From Penelope pileata (lineage: Eukaryota > Chordata > Aves > Galliformes > Cracidae): a stretch of 64,000 nucleotides of DNA. Every line of letters starts with the position of its first letter. Positions within the stretch are counted from its first letter, which is position 1. Made by a program: the position numbers and the translations under genes. The stretch lies in the NCBI GenBank assembly GCA_013396635.1, contig WBMW01005496.1, forward strand, positions 188,212-252,211, written 5' to 3'. This document shows, in pieces, positions 39,841-50,800 of the stretch. The notes under the pieces were generated by a model. It worked only from the letters and a program-made list of their open reading frames with translations. It made no database searches and had not been told where the DNA came from.

Positions 39841-39938
39841 GCTGTGCAGTGGTGTGCAGCATTGTGCAGTGCTGTGCAGTGGCATGCAGTGCCACGCAGC
39901 AGCGTGTGACAGCACCTAGCAGCATGCAGTGATGTGCT
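39841..39938 (+). repeat. 10-bp tandem repeat
   Basis: Ten successive decamers of GCTGTGCAGT with increasing divergence to the right (GGCATGCAGT, AGCATGCAGT, GATGTGCTGG). The period is exactly 10 throughout. Confidence 0.8.
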
Positions 39939-41192
39939 GGCTGCCTGAGTGCATGCAAGTCACCAAGAAACGGCTCCGTGCAAGCTGCGAGGATTCACTG
40001 CATGGGGTCTCATTGCATGGGAGTTACTTTGACGGCCCCTCTGCCAGCCTGTGTGCTCCCACGGCCAAAGACACAGATTTATTAGCAGCTGCCAGCAAAT
40101 CACAGCACGCTCGCACAGTGCTGTGTGTGTGAAGCTGTGTGTCTGTCACATGGCAGCTCCGAAGCAGCCGCGTTGCTCCAGGAAGCGTTACCAGTTGGGA
40201 TGCTGATGGCAGGTTCTGCTGAGCCCCTGTTCTGCAGCGGGGTCCGAAGCTCCGTCAGTGCGCGCCGCTTTGGGTTCGCAGGGCTGCGGCAGCCCCGAAA
40301 CCTGCGTGCTGGGTTCTGGCGTGAGAAATCTGCATTTCTGCCAACAGCCCACGTCCTGTCTGGACACAAACTTCAAACACAGTCACATTTCATAGCAAGA
40401 ATCTGAAAAATTTCGATTCATGTCTTTTTTACCATGTGGAAGTAGTAAAGGCTCGAGTTTTGTAATCACAGAAATGACAAATAGCACGGACAGATGTTTC
40501 CAGAGCGATTGGTTGTGATGGGATTACAGGAAAAGGCAGCGGTGTGATCCATTACTCTGTGACACCGGGGGAGCCAGCAGCAGGGATGTGAAGCATGGCT
40601 TACAGCACGGGGCTGCGTCCAAACGCCGCGGTGCTGTGTGTGGGCAGCTGCCACGATGGCCACCAGGAAGGGGAGCCGGGAGCCCTGCTGCCGGGCGCTG
40701 CCTGCCCAGGGGACATCGGGGCACTCCGGGGGCCGCGTGCCGGCTGTCTGGCTGTGTCAGGTGCACTCCTGGGAAGCAGCAGCTGGGGTTTGGCACTGTG
40801 CTGCAGAAGTGCATTGCAAACCCCTCCGGTGCCCCCGGCTCAGCAGTGCCCGCACTGCCCCTCACTGTGCTGGGCTGGGCTGCAGGCAGCGGGCAGCACC
40901 GCCCCTTCCAGCGGGCAGAGACGCAGTGAAATCAGAGGGTGACCTGGAACTGCAGGAGAGGGTTTTGGTGAAGCAGTTTGATCCAGGCTCGTTGGGTCCC
41001 AAGCCTAACACCAGAAAGCTGGGCAATTTTGTGTCAGACTGAGCTGTTCCTATGGAGAACATTTCCACCCTGTACAGAGCCCTTTTAATGTTGCTGTGCT
41101 GCTCACCATTAGCAGCAACCAGCGGTTGCTGGGCTCCCCTAGCAGATGGATCCCTGCCCCACAGCGCTGCAGCGGGCAGCTGGGCCATGCCC

Positions 41193-41300
41193 GGACACTG
41201 CTCTGCTGCGGGCAGCCGGGCCGTGCCGGGACACTGCTCTGCTGCGGGCAGCCGGGCCGTGCCGGGACACTGCTCTGCTGCGGGCAGCCGGGCAGGGCGG
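41193..41300 (+). repeat. 36-bp tandem repeat
   Basis: Three copies with exact 36-base period starting GGACACTGCTCTGCTGCGGG at 41193, 41229 and 41265; the third copy diverges in its last bases. Copies are nearly identical, so the array is recent. Confidence 0.9.
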
Positions 41301-41419
41301 GCTCTGCACCAACACAGCAGCTCCGGGTCCTGACACAGGCAAGCAGCGGTGCACAGGGTGACAGGTGACAGGCGCTGCTCTCTGCTCCTCAGCCCGCAGC
41401 ACGCTCCCGCTCCTCCCCC

Positions 41420-41720
41420 GAGGACATCGTGCGCCTCACCGCGGGCCGCTCCTTTGCCTGGCAAAGGCTCTGAGAACACGCTGGCTGCTTCCACCTGCGG
41501 GCAGCTAGCTCGTGGTCCGCCGTCAGGCAGGATCCCCCACCATGTTCCCAAGAAACAAAATTCCGTGGAAATAACGAAAACAAGCGCTGCCTCCCGCGGC
41601 TCCGCCGTGTGCCGTTGAGGCGCTCCGCCGGCAGGGGGCGCCCGAGCGCGGGGCCGCACCGGGAGCTGCGGCGGCGGCGGGGCGCGCCCGAACGCGCGGA
41701 GATGTCCGGCACCGGGGGGC
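41420..41720. promoter_or_regulatory. CpG island
   Basis: Dense CpG, most intense at 41590-41710 (GCGGCGGCGGGGCGCGCCCG). An ATG in fair context at 41702 starts a 25-codon frame (MSGTGGPERAGHD) on the plus strand. No clear first-exon donor; AGC|GTAGGA at about 41754 is possible. Direction undecided. Confidence 0.5.
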
Positions 41721-42600
41721 CCGAACGTGCAGGGCATGATCCTGCTGCTCAGCGTAGGATTTCCGCCCTCTGTTCCTAAACGTTGGCCATTCCCAAAGAG
41801 CTTATTCACTGACTTCAGCAGACACAATTCTGCACAGCCCCACACACCCACGGTGCAGCGTTGGCTGCCTGGGCGTTGTTCCCAGCAGCTCTCTATTTGC
41901 ATTCACTGCCTGCCCCGACAGCGGCTCCTCTGGCTCCACTCCCTCCTTTTTAAGTCCTGAGCACACGCAGAGAGGTGAGCAATGTGACAAGAATGCACGC
42001 CGGAAATTTGCAAGTAGCTTGGGCTTGGCTCGCCCCTCCGTACCTGCAGAGCTGGCCCTGCCGCCGCCCCACGGCCCTGCCCAGGGACAGCCACGTGCAG
42101 AGCAGCCACCAGCGGGGCAGCCCGCCCTGTGCCCCTGCATGTCCCCATGTTGCAGCCCCGAGTGCAGACGCTGTGACCCCGCCTGTGCAGGCACTGGGTG
42201 CAGGCACCGCTGCTGCCCTGCGCCCGCAGCCAGGAACGCGCTGCGGCACCCAGCTCCGGGCTGAGCACAGACAGCCACAGCAGAGCTGTCTGCAAGAACA
42301 GACTGTCATTTCTGACAGAACCTCAGGAGCCAAGGGATTAGAAAACAGGCACAAAAAAGATGGTCATGGCCTTTCTAGAGCTCCAAATTCTGCTTTGACT
42401 GGAACACTGTGAGATGGGCAAGGTATGGGAAGTGTGGGCCAGCTCCTGTCTGAGCCACTGGAGATCAAAAAGCCCTGCGAGAGTTAAAATCACAGCAAAG
42501 CTACAATAAATAGTGTGCAGGTGTTTGTGATGCTGACATTTCAACAAGGAAATCCTCCAGGCTGTGCAGCATGGGAAGCGGGCCTCCCCCAGAGCGTGCG

Positions 42601-42655
42601 AACACAGCAAATGCAGCAAACACAGCAAGTGCAGCAAATACAGCAAGTGCAGCAT
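42601..42655 (+). repeat. 9/18-bp AGCA-rich repeat
   Basis: Six nonamers alternating AACACAGCA and AGTGCAGCA or AATGCAGCA. Confidence 0.85.
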
Positions 42656-42659
42656 ATGT

Positions 42660-42910
42660 GAAAAAAAATATGGAATCTGTTGCTATTTGCATTCTGTCCC
42701 ACTGTTTTACTGCACTCTTTACCAAAAAAAATGACCGTGATTCCAATTTAAAACCCAATCCACACAAAATATCAGTCCGTATGCACCAAGGTTCACTGCT
42801 TTCAGCCAACCGCTCATAAATATTAATTAGAGAATTAAAGAGCTATTAGCAAGGGAAGCTGCTGAGGAGCATTCATTAGCTGTCTTCCACGGAACAGGGC
42901 ATTTGCATTT
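42660..42910. promoter_or_regulatory. AT-rich candidate enhancer with two octamer motifs
   Basis: Unique AT-rich sequence bearing the canonical POU octamer ATTTGCAT at 42685-42692 and again at 42901-42908, plus ATTAATTAG and GAATTAAAG (homeodomain-type cores) near 42820-42840. A third exact octamer lies at 41895-41902. The function is inferred from motifs only. Confidence 0.35.
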
Positions 42911-43930
42911 CTCACGTTGTGGAATGGCACTCGGATGGCCGCAGAGCGCGATGCAGAGCCTGGCATGGGGCGGCAGGCCGCAGGCAGGGCTGGCAGCGGG
43001 GCTGGCAGCGGGGCAGCCGTGGCTCTGTGCAGAAATGGCACCAAACACTCCCCTGCACCTCTGGCCCCCAGCCTTGGGAGCACGAGCTGTCCCTGGGGCA
43101 CCTCCTGCACACCGCACATGGCACACTGCTCCCGAAGTGGCGGCGGCACGGGAGCTCCTCCAGTGCCTGAGGGCTGTCCTGACCCGCAGAGGGCCCTGCC
43201 CCCAGGTGCTGCTGCGGGCTGACCCGAAGGACGCGGTGCAGCACCACACAGGGACGAGCTGATGTGTGTGCGGCCTGAGCTGCCGGCACATGGTGACACC
43301 TGCAGTGACTGCATGTGTGCAAACGGGCTGCTGTGCAGCCAGCAGTGTGTGCAGCTCTGCCTGCAGGGCGGGGCAGGAGTCACATCCCCTTGTCTCTCCT
43401 AAAGCATCGCTCAGTGATTAACAGTTGCTCTTTGGCACTCGCATGGTGAAATGATGGCACCTGAAACGGAGCAGCCGGGACCATACACCACAGAAGAGCT
43501 TTGCTCAGGAAATGAGAGGCTCCTGGGCTCCAGCTCGGGGCTCCTGGCTACAGCCCGGGTCTGCAGGGCCCACAGTGGTGGCCCAAAGCCCACCCGGTGC
43601 TCGGGGCCAGGCTCCCCCCACCGTGGCCGGAGAGCCCCAGGGACTGGAGGGCAGCGCAGGGGCTGTGCCTGCAGCACGGTGCCGGGCTGCCGCCCTCACA
43701 TCGGCCATGGGCCATCTCCTGAGGCCTGCTGGTGTGTTTGGAAGTGCGGACTGACCACGGCCCGAAACTCCATAAACCACATCACGCTGTACACGGATAT
43801 GCACACACACAGGGAGACACACACAGACCTCTGTTGTTTGAAATGACGCCTGCTTCTGCTGCACAGCGCGTGCTCTGCCTTGTGCCGGGCGTGGGGCGGG
43901 CGGAGCGGCCCTCACAGCGGGGCTGCCGCT

Positions 43931-44060
43931 GCCCGGCTGCCTCTCCCCGTGCCCGGCTGCCTCTCCCCGTGCCCGGCTGCCTCTCCCCGTGCCCGGCTGC
44001 GTCTCCCCGTGCCCGGCTGCCTCTCCCTGTGCCCAGCTGCCTCTCCCTGTGCCCACCAGC
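43931..44060 (+). repeat. 20-bp minisatellite
   Basis: Six and a half units of GCCCGGCTGCCTCTCCCCGT with single-base variants; the last two units carry CTGTGCCCAG changes. Confidence 0.95.
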
Positions 44061-44676
44061 TCCGCGCTCTCGGCTCGGTGGAGCTGAGCACCTCCCAGGA
44101 GCACCATGACCGCCCTGGAAGGAACGCGCAGACAGGATGCTGGGAGCTCACCCTGAACTCTCGGAAGTTATGAAACATGTTCTGACTTTCAGGAATGATT
44201 CGTGATTTTTACGTTTCTGGGCAGACCTTTGTTTAAGTCATCAGCATGGTTCCAGCAACAGATTCCACTCTCAGAACCTTTGGCTCTCATTTCAAAATCC
44301 AGATTTTGAAACACATGACCCACAGATCTCCTTTTTTCCCCTCCCTGGAAATGATGTCAGTTTCTTTCTGATTTTAGCCAGCAGAAGCACTCGGTACTGG
44401 GGCAAGCAGCAGATCAGAGCCAGCGCTGTGCCAGCACGGCCAGCCCCCAGCACCAGGAAGTAAAGCACAGAACAGAGCAGCATCAGTGCCGGGCAGCCCA
44501 GAGCACACTGAGCGGGCTGACTCCACCGGAGCATTCAGGGAGGAGAAACGCACAGAAACGTCTCAGACAGGGCCGTCCCCGAGCCCCAGTGCTGTCACAG
44601 GGCTGGCGCTGAGCATGGGCCTCTGCTGAGCCACAGCTCTGCGCGTGGCTGCGGGGCCAGGGCTGTGCCAGGGGGT

Positions 44677-44870
44677 GCACAGCCCCACGCAGCCCCACAC
44701 AGCGCTGCACAGCCCCACACAGCCCCAAACAGCGCTGCACAGCCCCACACGGAGCTGCACAGCCCCACGCAGCCCCACACAGTGCTGCACAGCCCCACAT
44801 GGAGCTGCACAGCCCCACGCAGCCCCACACAGCGCTGCACAGCCCCACACAGCCCCACAGCACACACCTG
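44677..44870 (+). repeat. 10-bp minisatellite with 50-bp higher-order unit
   Basis: Decamers AGCCCCACAC, AGCGCTGCAC and GGAGCTGCAC in tandem. The order AGYGCTGCAC, AGCCCCACAY, GGAGCTGCAC, AGCCCCACGC, AGCCCCACAC repeats as a 50-bp block. It is pyrimidine/A-rich on plus. Confidence 0.9.
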
Positions 44871-46217
44871 CAGCCTCAGGGGGCACGTGGGGAGCTGTGG
44901 GGCTGAGGCCATGGCAGGGGGTGCAGCTGCTCTGCCCTCCCGGGCCCGCCCGGTGCCTGCAGCTGTTGTGGCTGTGCGGGAGCTCGCTGCAGGTCAGGCA
45001 GCCGTAAGCTGCTGCGCTCCCACCCCGCGGCCTGTTTGAGGCTGGCAGGGATGGAGGCAGAGGGCTAATCCCCGTGCTCAGGCAGAACAACGCCATGCTA
45101 ATTCTCTCCTGTACATTTGCTAATTTGTTGTTTCTTTTTGGAGACATCAAAGCAGAACCCTCCAGAAGAGAACTTCCTCATCAGCAAAGAGAAAAAGGAA
45201 ATGGCTCATTCGGTGGGAAGGATGTGGACGTACCAAAGGGAAACATTTCCATATGCTTTTTATAGCTCTGACAAACAGCTTAAAGGAGTGCGTTCCCTGA
45301 GACCTATTCTGACTGTGTTGCTCTAGGCCCTTCCCCGCAGTCGCTGCGTTCCCGGCCCTATGGATGGGAACACCCACGGGATCAATGGGAGCGTCTGTCT
45401 GGTGCCCAACATTTTGTACTTCATGCACTGAAATGGAGGGGTGCCAGGAAGGAGCCAAGGGCGGGCGGAGGGCACCACACAGAGCCGGGCCCCGGGCCCA
45501 GGCAGCCCCGCAGCTCTGTGGCTGTAGTTCAGAGGAACGCGGGGTTGGGCCGACCCCAGGGGAGCGTGGGGCCGGCGGGGCCGCCCTGCGCCTCAGGGAG
45601 AGCAGAGCTGCTGTCAGCACTGCAGAGCCCTGCGCAGGGAGCCGCAGGAAGATGGCACTGTTCGTTCTGCAGCAATTTTGTCACTGTTGCTTTTAATGGG
45701 CTTTGATTTCTGCAAAATCCCGAGCTCTGTGCCACGCTGCTGCACTGGGCGCTGCCCCGGCACTGCCCAGAGCTGTCAGCCAGGATGGGGGCACGGGGCA
45801 CTGCCCGGAGCACAGGGAGAGGCCACCAGCAATATCATGGCAACGAACGAAAAATTCACCGGCACAGCCTGAAGTGATACCGTGTGTGTCCCAAAAGCCC
45901 CAGCCACAAATCTCCTTCACATCAGAAAAGCTCCATGAGCTCCGATCCAGCCCTGTTTGTGCAGCCTTCTGTTCTACACGCTGCAGAAAGCCAACGGCTG
46001 CGTCTCCAAGCAGGTGCTTGGCTCTGCCAACAGCTCATGGCTACCGGTACTATTTCCTTCTCTTCCCATACTTGAGCTCACCTCCGAGTGGGGAGTATGG
46101 AAGCCCCGGGGCCAGCAGTAAGATGAAGAGGGGAAGTTAGCAGAAACCGGCCTGGATAGACGTGCTTGTTCTATGCTCGTATGTGTCCAACCTGCTCATT
46201 TTATGTTCCTGCTGCTC

Positions 46218-46236
46218 TTTTTTTTTTTTTTTTTTT
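46218..46236. repeat. Poly(T) tract, T19
   Basis: The longest homopolymer in the window. There is no target duplication or adjoining gene copy to suggest a retroposed transcript. Confidence 0.9.
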
Positions 46237-46393
46237 AAATGTTTTAATAACACACAAAGAACCAGGGGTAACCATGGTGTCAGCTTTGCTCGGCAGCAGC
46301 TCCCAGAGGAGCTCCCGCGTGGCACCGCGGGGACAGCCGGCTCTGATGGGCTCTGGCGCGGGTGCTGCAGCTGCAAGCACAAGGCACTGCCTG

Positions 46394-46630
46394 GGGGTCA
46401 ATAGGAGGATAAAGGGATCAATAAGAAGATAAGATAAGGGGGTTGATAGGAAGATAAGAGGGTCAATAGGAAGATAAGGAGGTCAACAGGAAGACACAGA
46501 TTGGTAAGAAGGGTGTCAATAGGAAGATAAGAAGGTCAATAGGAAGATAAGGGGGTCGATAAGAAGATAAGGGGGTCGATAGGAAGATAAGGGGGTCGAT
46601 GGGAAGATAAGGGGTTGATAAGGAAGATGA
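46394..46630 (+). repeat. 20-bp minisatellite with a GATA motif in each unit
   Basis: About eleven units of GGGGGTCGATAGGAAGATAA, with GTCAATAGG variants on the left and near-identical copies on the right. The array carries nine exact AGATAAG heptamers, a match to the GATA-factor site WGATAR. One unit near 46490-46515 is disrupted (AGACACAGATTGGTAAG). Confidence 0.95.
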
Positions 46631-46728
46631 GCTGCTGGTGCCAGCGCTGCTCCCGCACCCACAGCCGCTGGGCACAGCCCCGCACTCCCCAATTCCGCAT
46701 TGCCCCCAGCGCTGCCCGGCAGCCCCCG

Positions 46729-46784
46729 CCCCGTGCCTGCTGCAGCCCCGTGCCCACTGCAGCCCCGTGCCTGCTGCAGCCCCA
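46729..46784 (+). repeat. 18-bp tandem repeat
   Basis: Three units of GCCCCGTGCCTGCTGCA with one CCCACTGCA variant. Confidence 0.8.
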
Positions 46785-47039
46785 GTGCTGTGCACGCTCC
46801 CGGCCCTGCAGAGGGGCACAGAGCATCTGCAGGGAGCTGGCCAGGGCTGCCCAGCCACAGCTGCTGCGCGTGGGCACACCGCCGCCCAGCCAGAGGCCTC
46901 CCTCCGTCCCAGCCAAGCTCTGCTTAAATCTTCCACGTCAGTGAATTCCAGAGAGATGCAATGCTCTGGGAGGAGAACATCTCTCGGTTCTCAATGTACC
47001 GGCCTTCCAATTTGCTCTTGGCCTCTTGAGAAAAGCTGT

Positions 47040-47250
47040 TGTTAATTATTATTATTACTGCATCACAGGAAACGTGTTGAATTTTAACCATTGGATTTAA
47101 CTGACAGAGTAACTCGAAGCCTTGAAAAATCGCGTGGAATTTTGGTGTCTTTCAAAGGATTACTTGAAAGGTCTACCTAAAAATTTGTTATACTGCCTGA
47201 GCGTGCGTCAATCTTTTAATTCAATTGGTTTCTCCTTAGAAATCAATAGG
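47040..47250. other. AT-rich unique element
   Basis: Sharp AT-rich island between GC-rich flanks, with TTAATTATTATTATT, ACCATTGGAT and TCAATTGGTTTC. No repeat or exon. Candidate conserved noncoding element. Confidence 0.3.
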
Positions 47251-47786
47251 TCTCGAAGGACACATGCCAGCAAGGCAGAGTTTAACGCCAGGCTCCAGCA
47301 GCCACGTAACAGCAAGCCCTGTGCCCGGGGCTGCCCTGTGACGGCCAGGGCTCCGTGCACGCCAGCAAACACGTGCACAGCGAGCTGCTGCTGCCTCTGA
47401 CAGCGAGCACACGGCAGCGTGTTGGGCCCCGCACAGCCAGAGCTGACGGGAACGCCTGGGGAGCACTGCCCCCCCCACGGCACGGGCAGCCCGGAGACAA
47501 AGCACCCGTCTGTGCACAGCAACACGCCGGTAGCCACGCTCCTTCTCCAGGCTCCCAGTGGCCGCCTCAACACAGGCGTGCCTTGCAGTGGCTGCAGGAC
47601 TTGCAGAGAAGAGAAGAAGGCCCCACAGCCACCTGCACCGGAAGCACGGCCCAGCTGCCAGCACGGTGCCTGTGCCGAGCCCCGCTCGCGGCCATGGGAC
47701 CCCCGCACGGCACAGCCCCGCGGCCCCGGGCAGGCCAGCAGCACGCTGGGGCAGGGCGTCCCGGTGTGCCCGAAAGCTGGCAGCTC

Positions 47787-47836
47787 GGTGCCAGGCTGTG
47801 GGTGCCAGGCTGTGGGTGCCAGGCTGTGGGTGCCAG
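47787..47836 (+). repeat. 15-bp tandem repeat
   Basis: Just over three identical units of GTGCCAGGCTGTGGG; recent. Confidence 0.9.
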
Positions 47837-47839
47837 CAG

Positions 47840-50800
47840 CCTCCCTGCCCCGCAGGGCGAGGCCGGGGCAGGCCCAGGGCCTCCTCAGCCCCTCGGCATT
47901 TCCTGTTTGCCTCTGGAGCAGCGCCGTCACCTTACTGAGTCACCCTGTGACGGCAGGAGCAGCACATCTGTAACTCAGTTTCAGGGAAATCATGATAAAT
48001 AACTCCCCGATGATGTTTTCCTTTTTTTGGAGAGGTGGACAAAAGCAGCAGGGTGCCAGGAGGGGGTTCCTGCACGGAGCACAGTCCTGGTGCCCCTCGG
48101 GCCATGCCCAGAGCCGCCAGCACTGCCCGGGGTGCTCACGGTCCCCTCCTCTCCGCTCCGTGTTTCCACAGCACTGGATGTGGCTGAGCCAACCCTGCGG
48201 CTGTCGCTGTGTTCAGGGCCGTGGGGCTCACACGCTCCTCCGCCGCCCCAACCCCTCTGTTGCTGGGCTGCTGACGCTGCCTCCATGGCAAAGGGGCGGA
48301 ACAGAGCGGGGCGGCTCTGCCCGGGCGCGGGGCTGACCTGGGAGCGCTGTCCCGGCCCAGGACCGCGGGGTCGGGTGGGAGCACCGCGCTGTGCCTGTGC
48401 TGGAGGGAGGGCCGTGCTGTCCCCCTGCAGAATGCCATGGGCACGTGGAGCTCTGAGCCCGCACCTGGAGCCTCTGGGGGCACTTGGTCACTACTGCTTG
48501 CCATGGAGTCAGTTGGCACCAATACATGCAATTAAACAGCCAAAACAGAATGCCCCAAATCCCAAATTTCTTGTAGATAAGTTATCCCCGTTAAGTGGAA
48601 GACCTGCGTTACTGGAGCAGCAGCTCCCTCCTGCCAGGGCTGCTATGGAGACGTTCCTGCGGGCAGAGGGCACTCCCTTACGTGCCTGCAGCAGCAGTCG
48701 GCAGCTGGATCGCACCGTGCTGCATCTGAAGCCAAGGGAGTGAGATGGGCGCGGAGGAACGGCCGCAGACACCGACACAGCTCCCCCAGGGCTGCAGAGC
48801 TGCTGCCAGACCTCCCAGGGACAAGGAACGGATCAGCGAGAGCCCTTACAGAGGTGGGCACAGCGTTGCCTGGGTGTGAGGGCCACATAACCGCCTGTGA
48901 CCATGGCTCACAGGAACCGGTGCCTCCTGCACGCCTGCTGCGAGCCCTCCCCTCCCCCTGGGGGCTGCAGCGCAGGCTCAGCTCCCCCCGCCCCGCAAGC
49001 ATGGCCACAGCCTCGCTGGCACCGGGGCACGCGGAGCCCTCGCTGGCACCGAGGCACACCCCCCCTCCGCCAGGGTCGGATGTGAGCCCTCAGAACATGT
49101 TTTCTAGACAGGAAGAGACACAATTGGACAGGAATGCGTTTCTTATTTTGCTCCCTGCGCATGACCTCACCTCTCTTTATTTTCGGTCTCTTGGCACCAT
49201 CACACCCCTGGGCAGTGCAGGCCGCCAGCCCAGGCGGTGCCAGCAGAGCCCCCTCGCAGCCCCCTGCCCGCACTGCCCCACAGGGCACCGTGTCCCTCCC
49301 CTCGGGCCCCTCTCTCCCCACAGCACAAGGCAGCAGGTGGGCACAGCCTGCCAGAGCTGGACTTTCTTTTGCATCTGATGCAAACGCTCCCAAAAGGAAT
49401 GCTTACCATGCCCCCACGTTCCTGCAGACAGAAGCCCGGCCTGCTGCCAGGCGCTCCCTCCACAGGCCCAGAACTACAGGACTGGTGCAGCAGCAGCAGG
49501 TGATGCCTATGGGCGACGCTGGCAAACAAGACCTTAGTTTGCTGACTTCACTGTAGCACACTGAAAAGGACACAGCCCTGCACAAAAAATGCTATTCCAC
49601 ACAGAATGCTTTTCCCATTTCCCGAAGAGACAGCAATAATTCACAGCAGAGGAAACACTAAGCACACCATGCAAAAAGTGCGTGCCCCTGTGCACTGCCG
49701 CTCGGGAAAGCGCTGCTACGGGGTTGGCACACACGTCTGAGCCCCACGAAGAAGAGCAACACAGAGCAGAGACACACACAGGGCCCCGGGCCTGCAGCCC
49801 CTCTGCAGGCACTGGTGGGGAGGGGTGGGAATCCCAGCACTGCCGGGACGTGGCAGAGCCAGGGATGGGATGGAGCAGCGTACGGCACAGTCCGTATGGC
49901 AGCAGCACCTTTTTGCAAAGTCACGTTAATGTGTTAAGCAGCTGAGGTTAGAAACCAGCAAAGAGCCAAGGAAGGAAGTCATAAGCTGTCCCATTTTAAT
50001 GCAGAACACGGAGGTGCGACACTCAAAGACTGAAAGCAGGGGAAACAAAGTCCACAGAATGATTCTCAAAATTGTTTAGTCCTGTGGAACTCCACAAGAT
50101 GCCACGCCAAAGAGAAAACTTTTGGAACAGAGAGCCAGCACTCCACAGCCAAACGCAGCAGCCAGTGCCCAGCAGCAGGTGCTGGCCCCCACGCTGCAGG
50201 GCACACAGCAGCCACGGGTGCTGGGCAGCCCCTTGGCACTCAGGCCACTTTGCGGTGGTCTGTGAGAATGTTTTCTGCACTTTCCTTTAGATTCTCCTCT
50301 AAAACCAGGTGAGTGCTGGGGCAGCAGCCCTGCAGAATGCCTCTGGCAGGGGGGTCCCAGCGCCGCATGCTCAGCAGTGATGTGCACGGTGTGCCCAGGG
50401 CCCGTCACAGTGCTCTGGGAAAGGTGGCACAGCCCAGCTGTGGGACGCAGGGGGACGTTCCATGTGGCCCCCACCCTCTGCACCTCCACCTGACTGAAAT
50501 TCATGCATGTTTAACTCCAGAGAGCTGTGCACCCTCCAGGTCTGGCCCTTGCCCCCAGCCTGGTGAGCGAGCGGCACGCACCGACACCGGCAGCACCGCG
50601 CCCACGCTCGCACCCTCCCTGCTGGGGAAGAGACCCAAATTCTAAAATTAAATGCTCAGAACGAGCACTTTCTCAGCCCACTTTGCATCAGCAGTCACTG
50701 AGTAACTCACAGCAGATCTAAGATTAGCTAATAAAGTGCAGTGACTCATCTGGCAAGCCTCCGCGCCGCAGGGAAAATTCAATTTTTCTGTACCAACAGA

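Larger units (their letters stand above)
40862..41902 (-). other. 346-codon open frame crossing a CpG island and a coding-phase repeat
   Basis: Begins with ATG (MQIESCWEQRPGSQRC) and stays open for 346 codons. It passes through the CpG island and through the 36-bp repeat, whose period is a multiple of three, giving a 12-residue repeat ARLPAAEQCPGT three times. The end is Ser/Pro-rich. No family is recognised, and no acceptor or donor pattern supports splicing. High GC makes chance the default explanation, though an intact in-frame repeat is a mild point in favour. Confidence 0.2.

Noticed and set aside
44563..45150. 195-codon minus frame rich in Trp-Gly-Cys and Leu-Cys repeats
   Set aside because: It is the translation of the 10/50-bp minisatellite and not an independent gene.
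46201..46260. T19 tract as the tail of a retroposed transcript
   Set aside because: No coding remnant or target-site duplication is beside it, and CR1 does not make poly(A)-tailed copies, so a simple homopolymer expansion is more likely.
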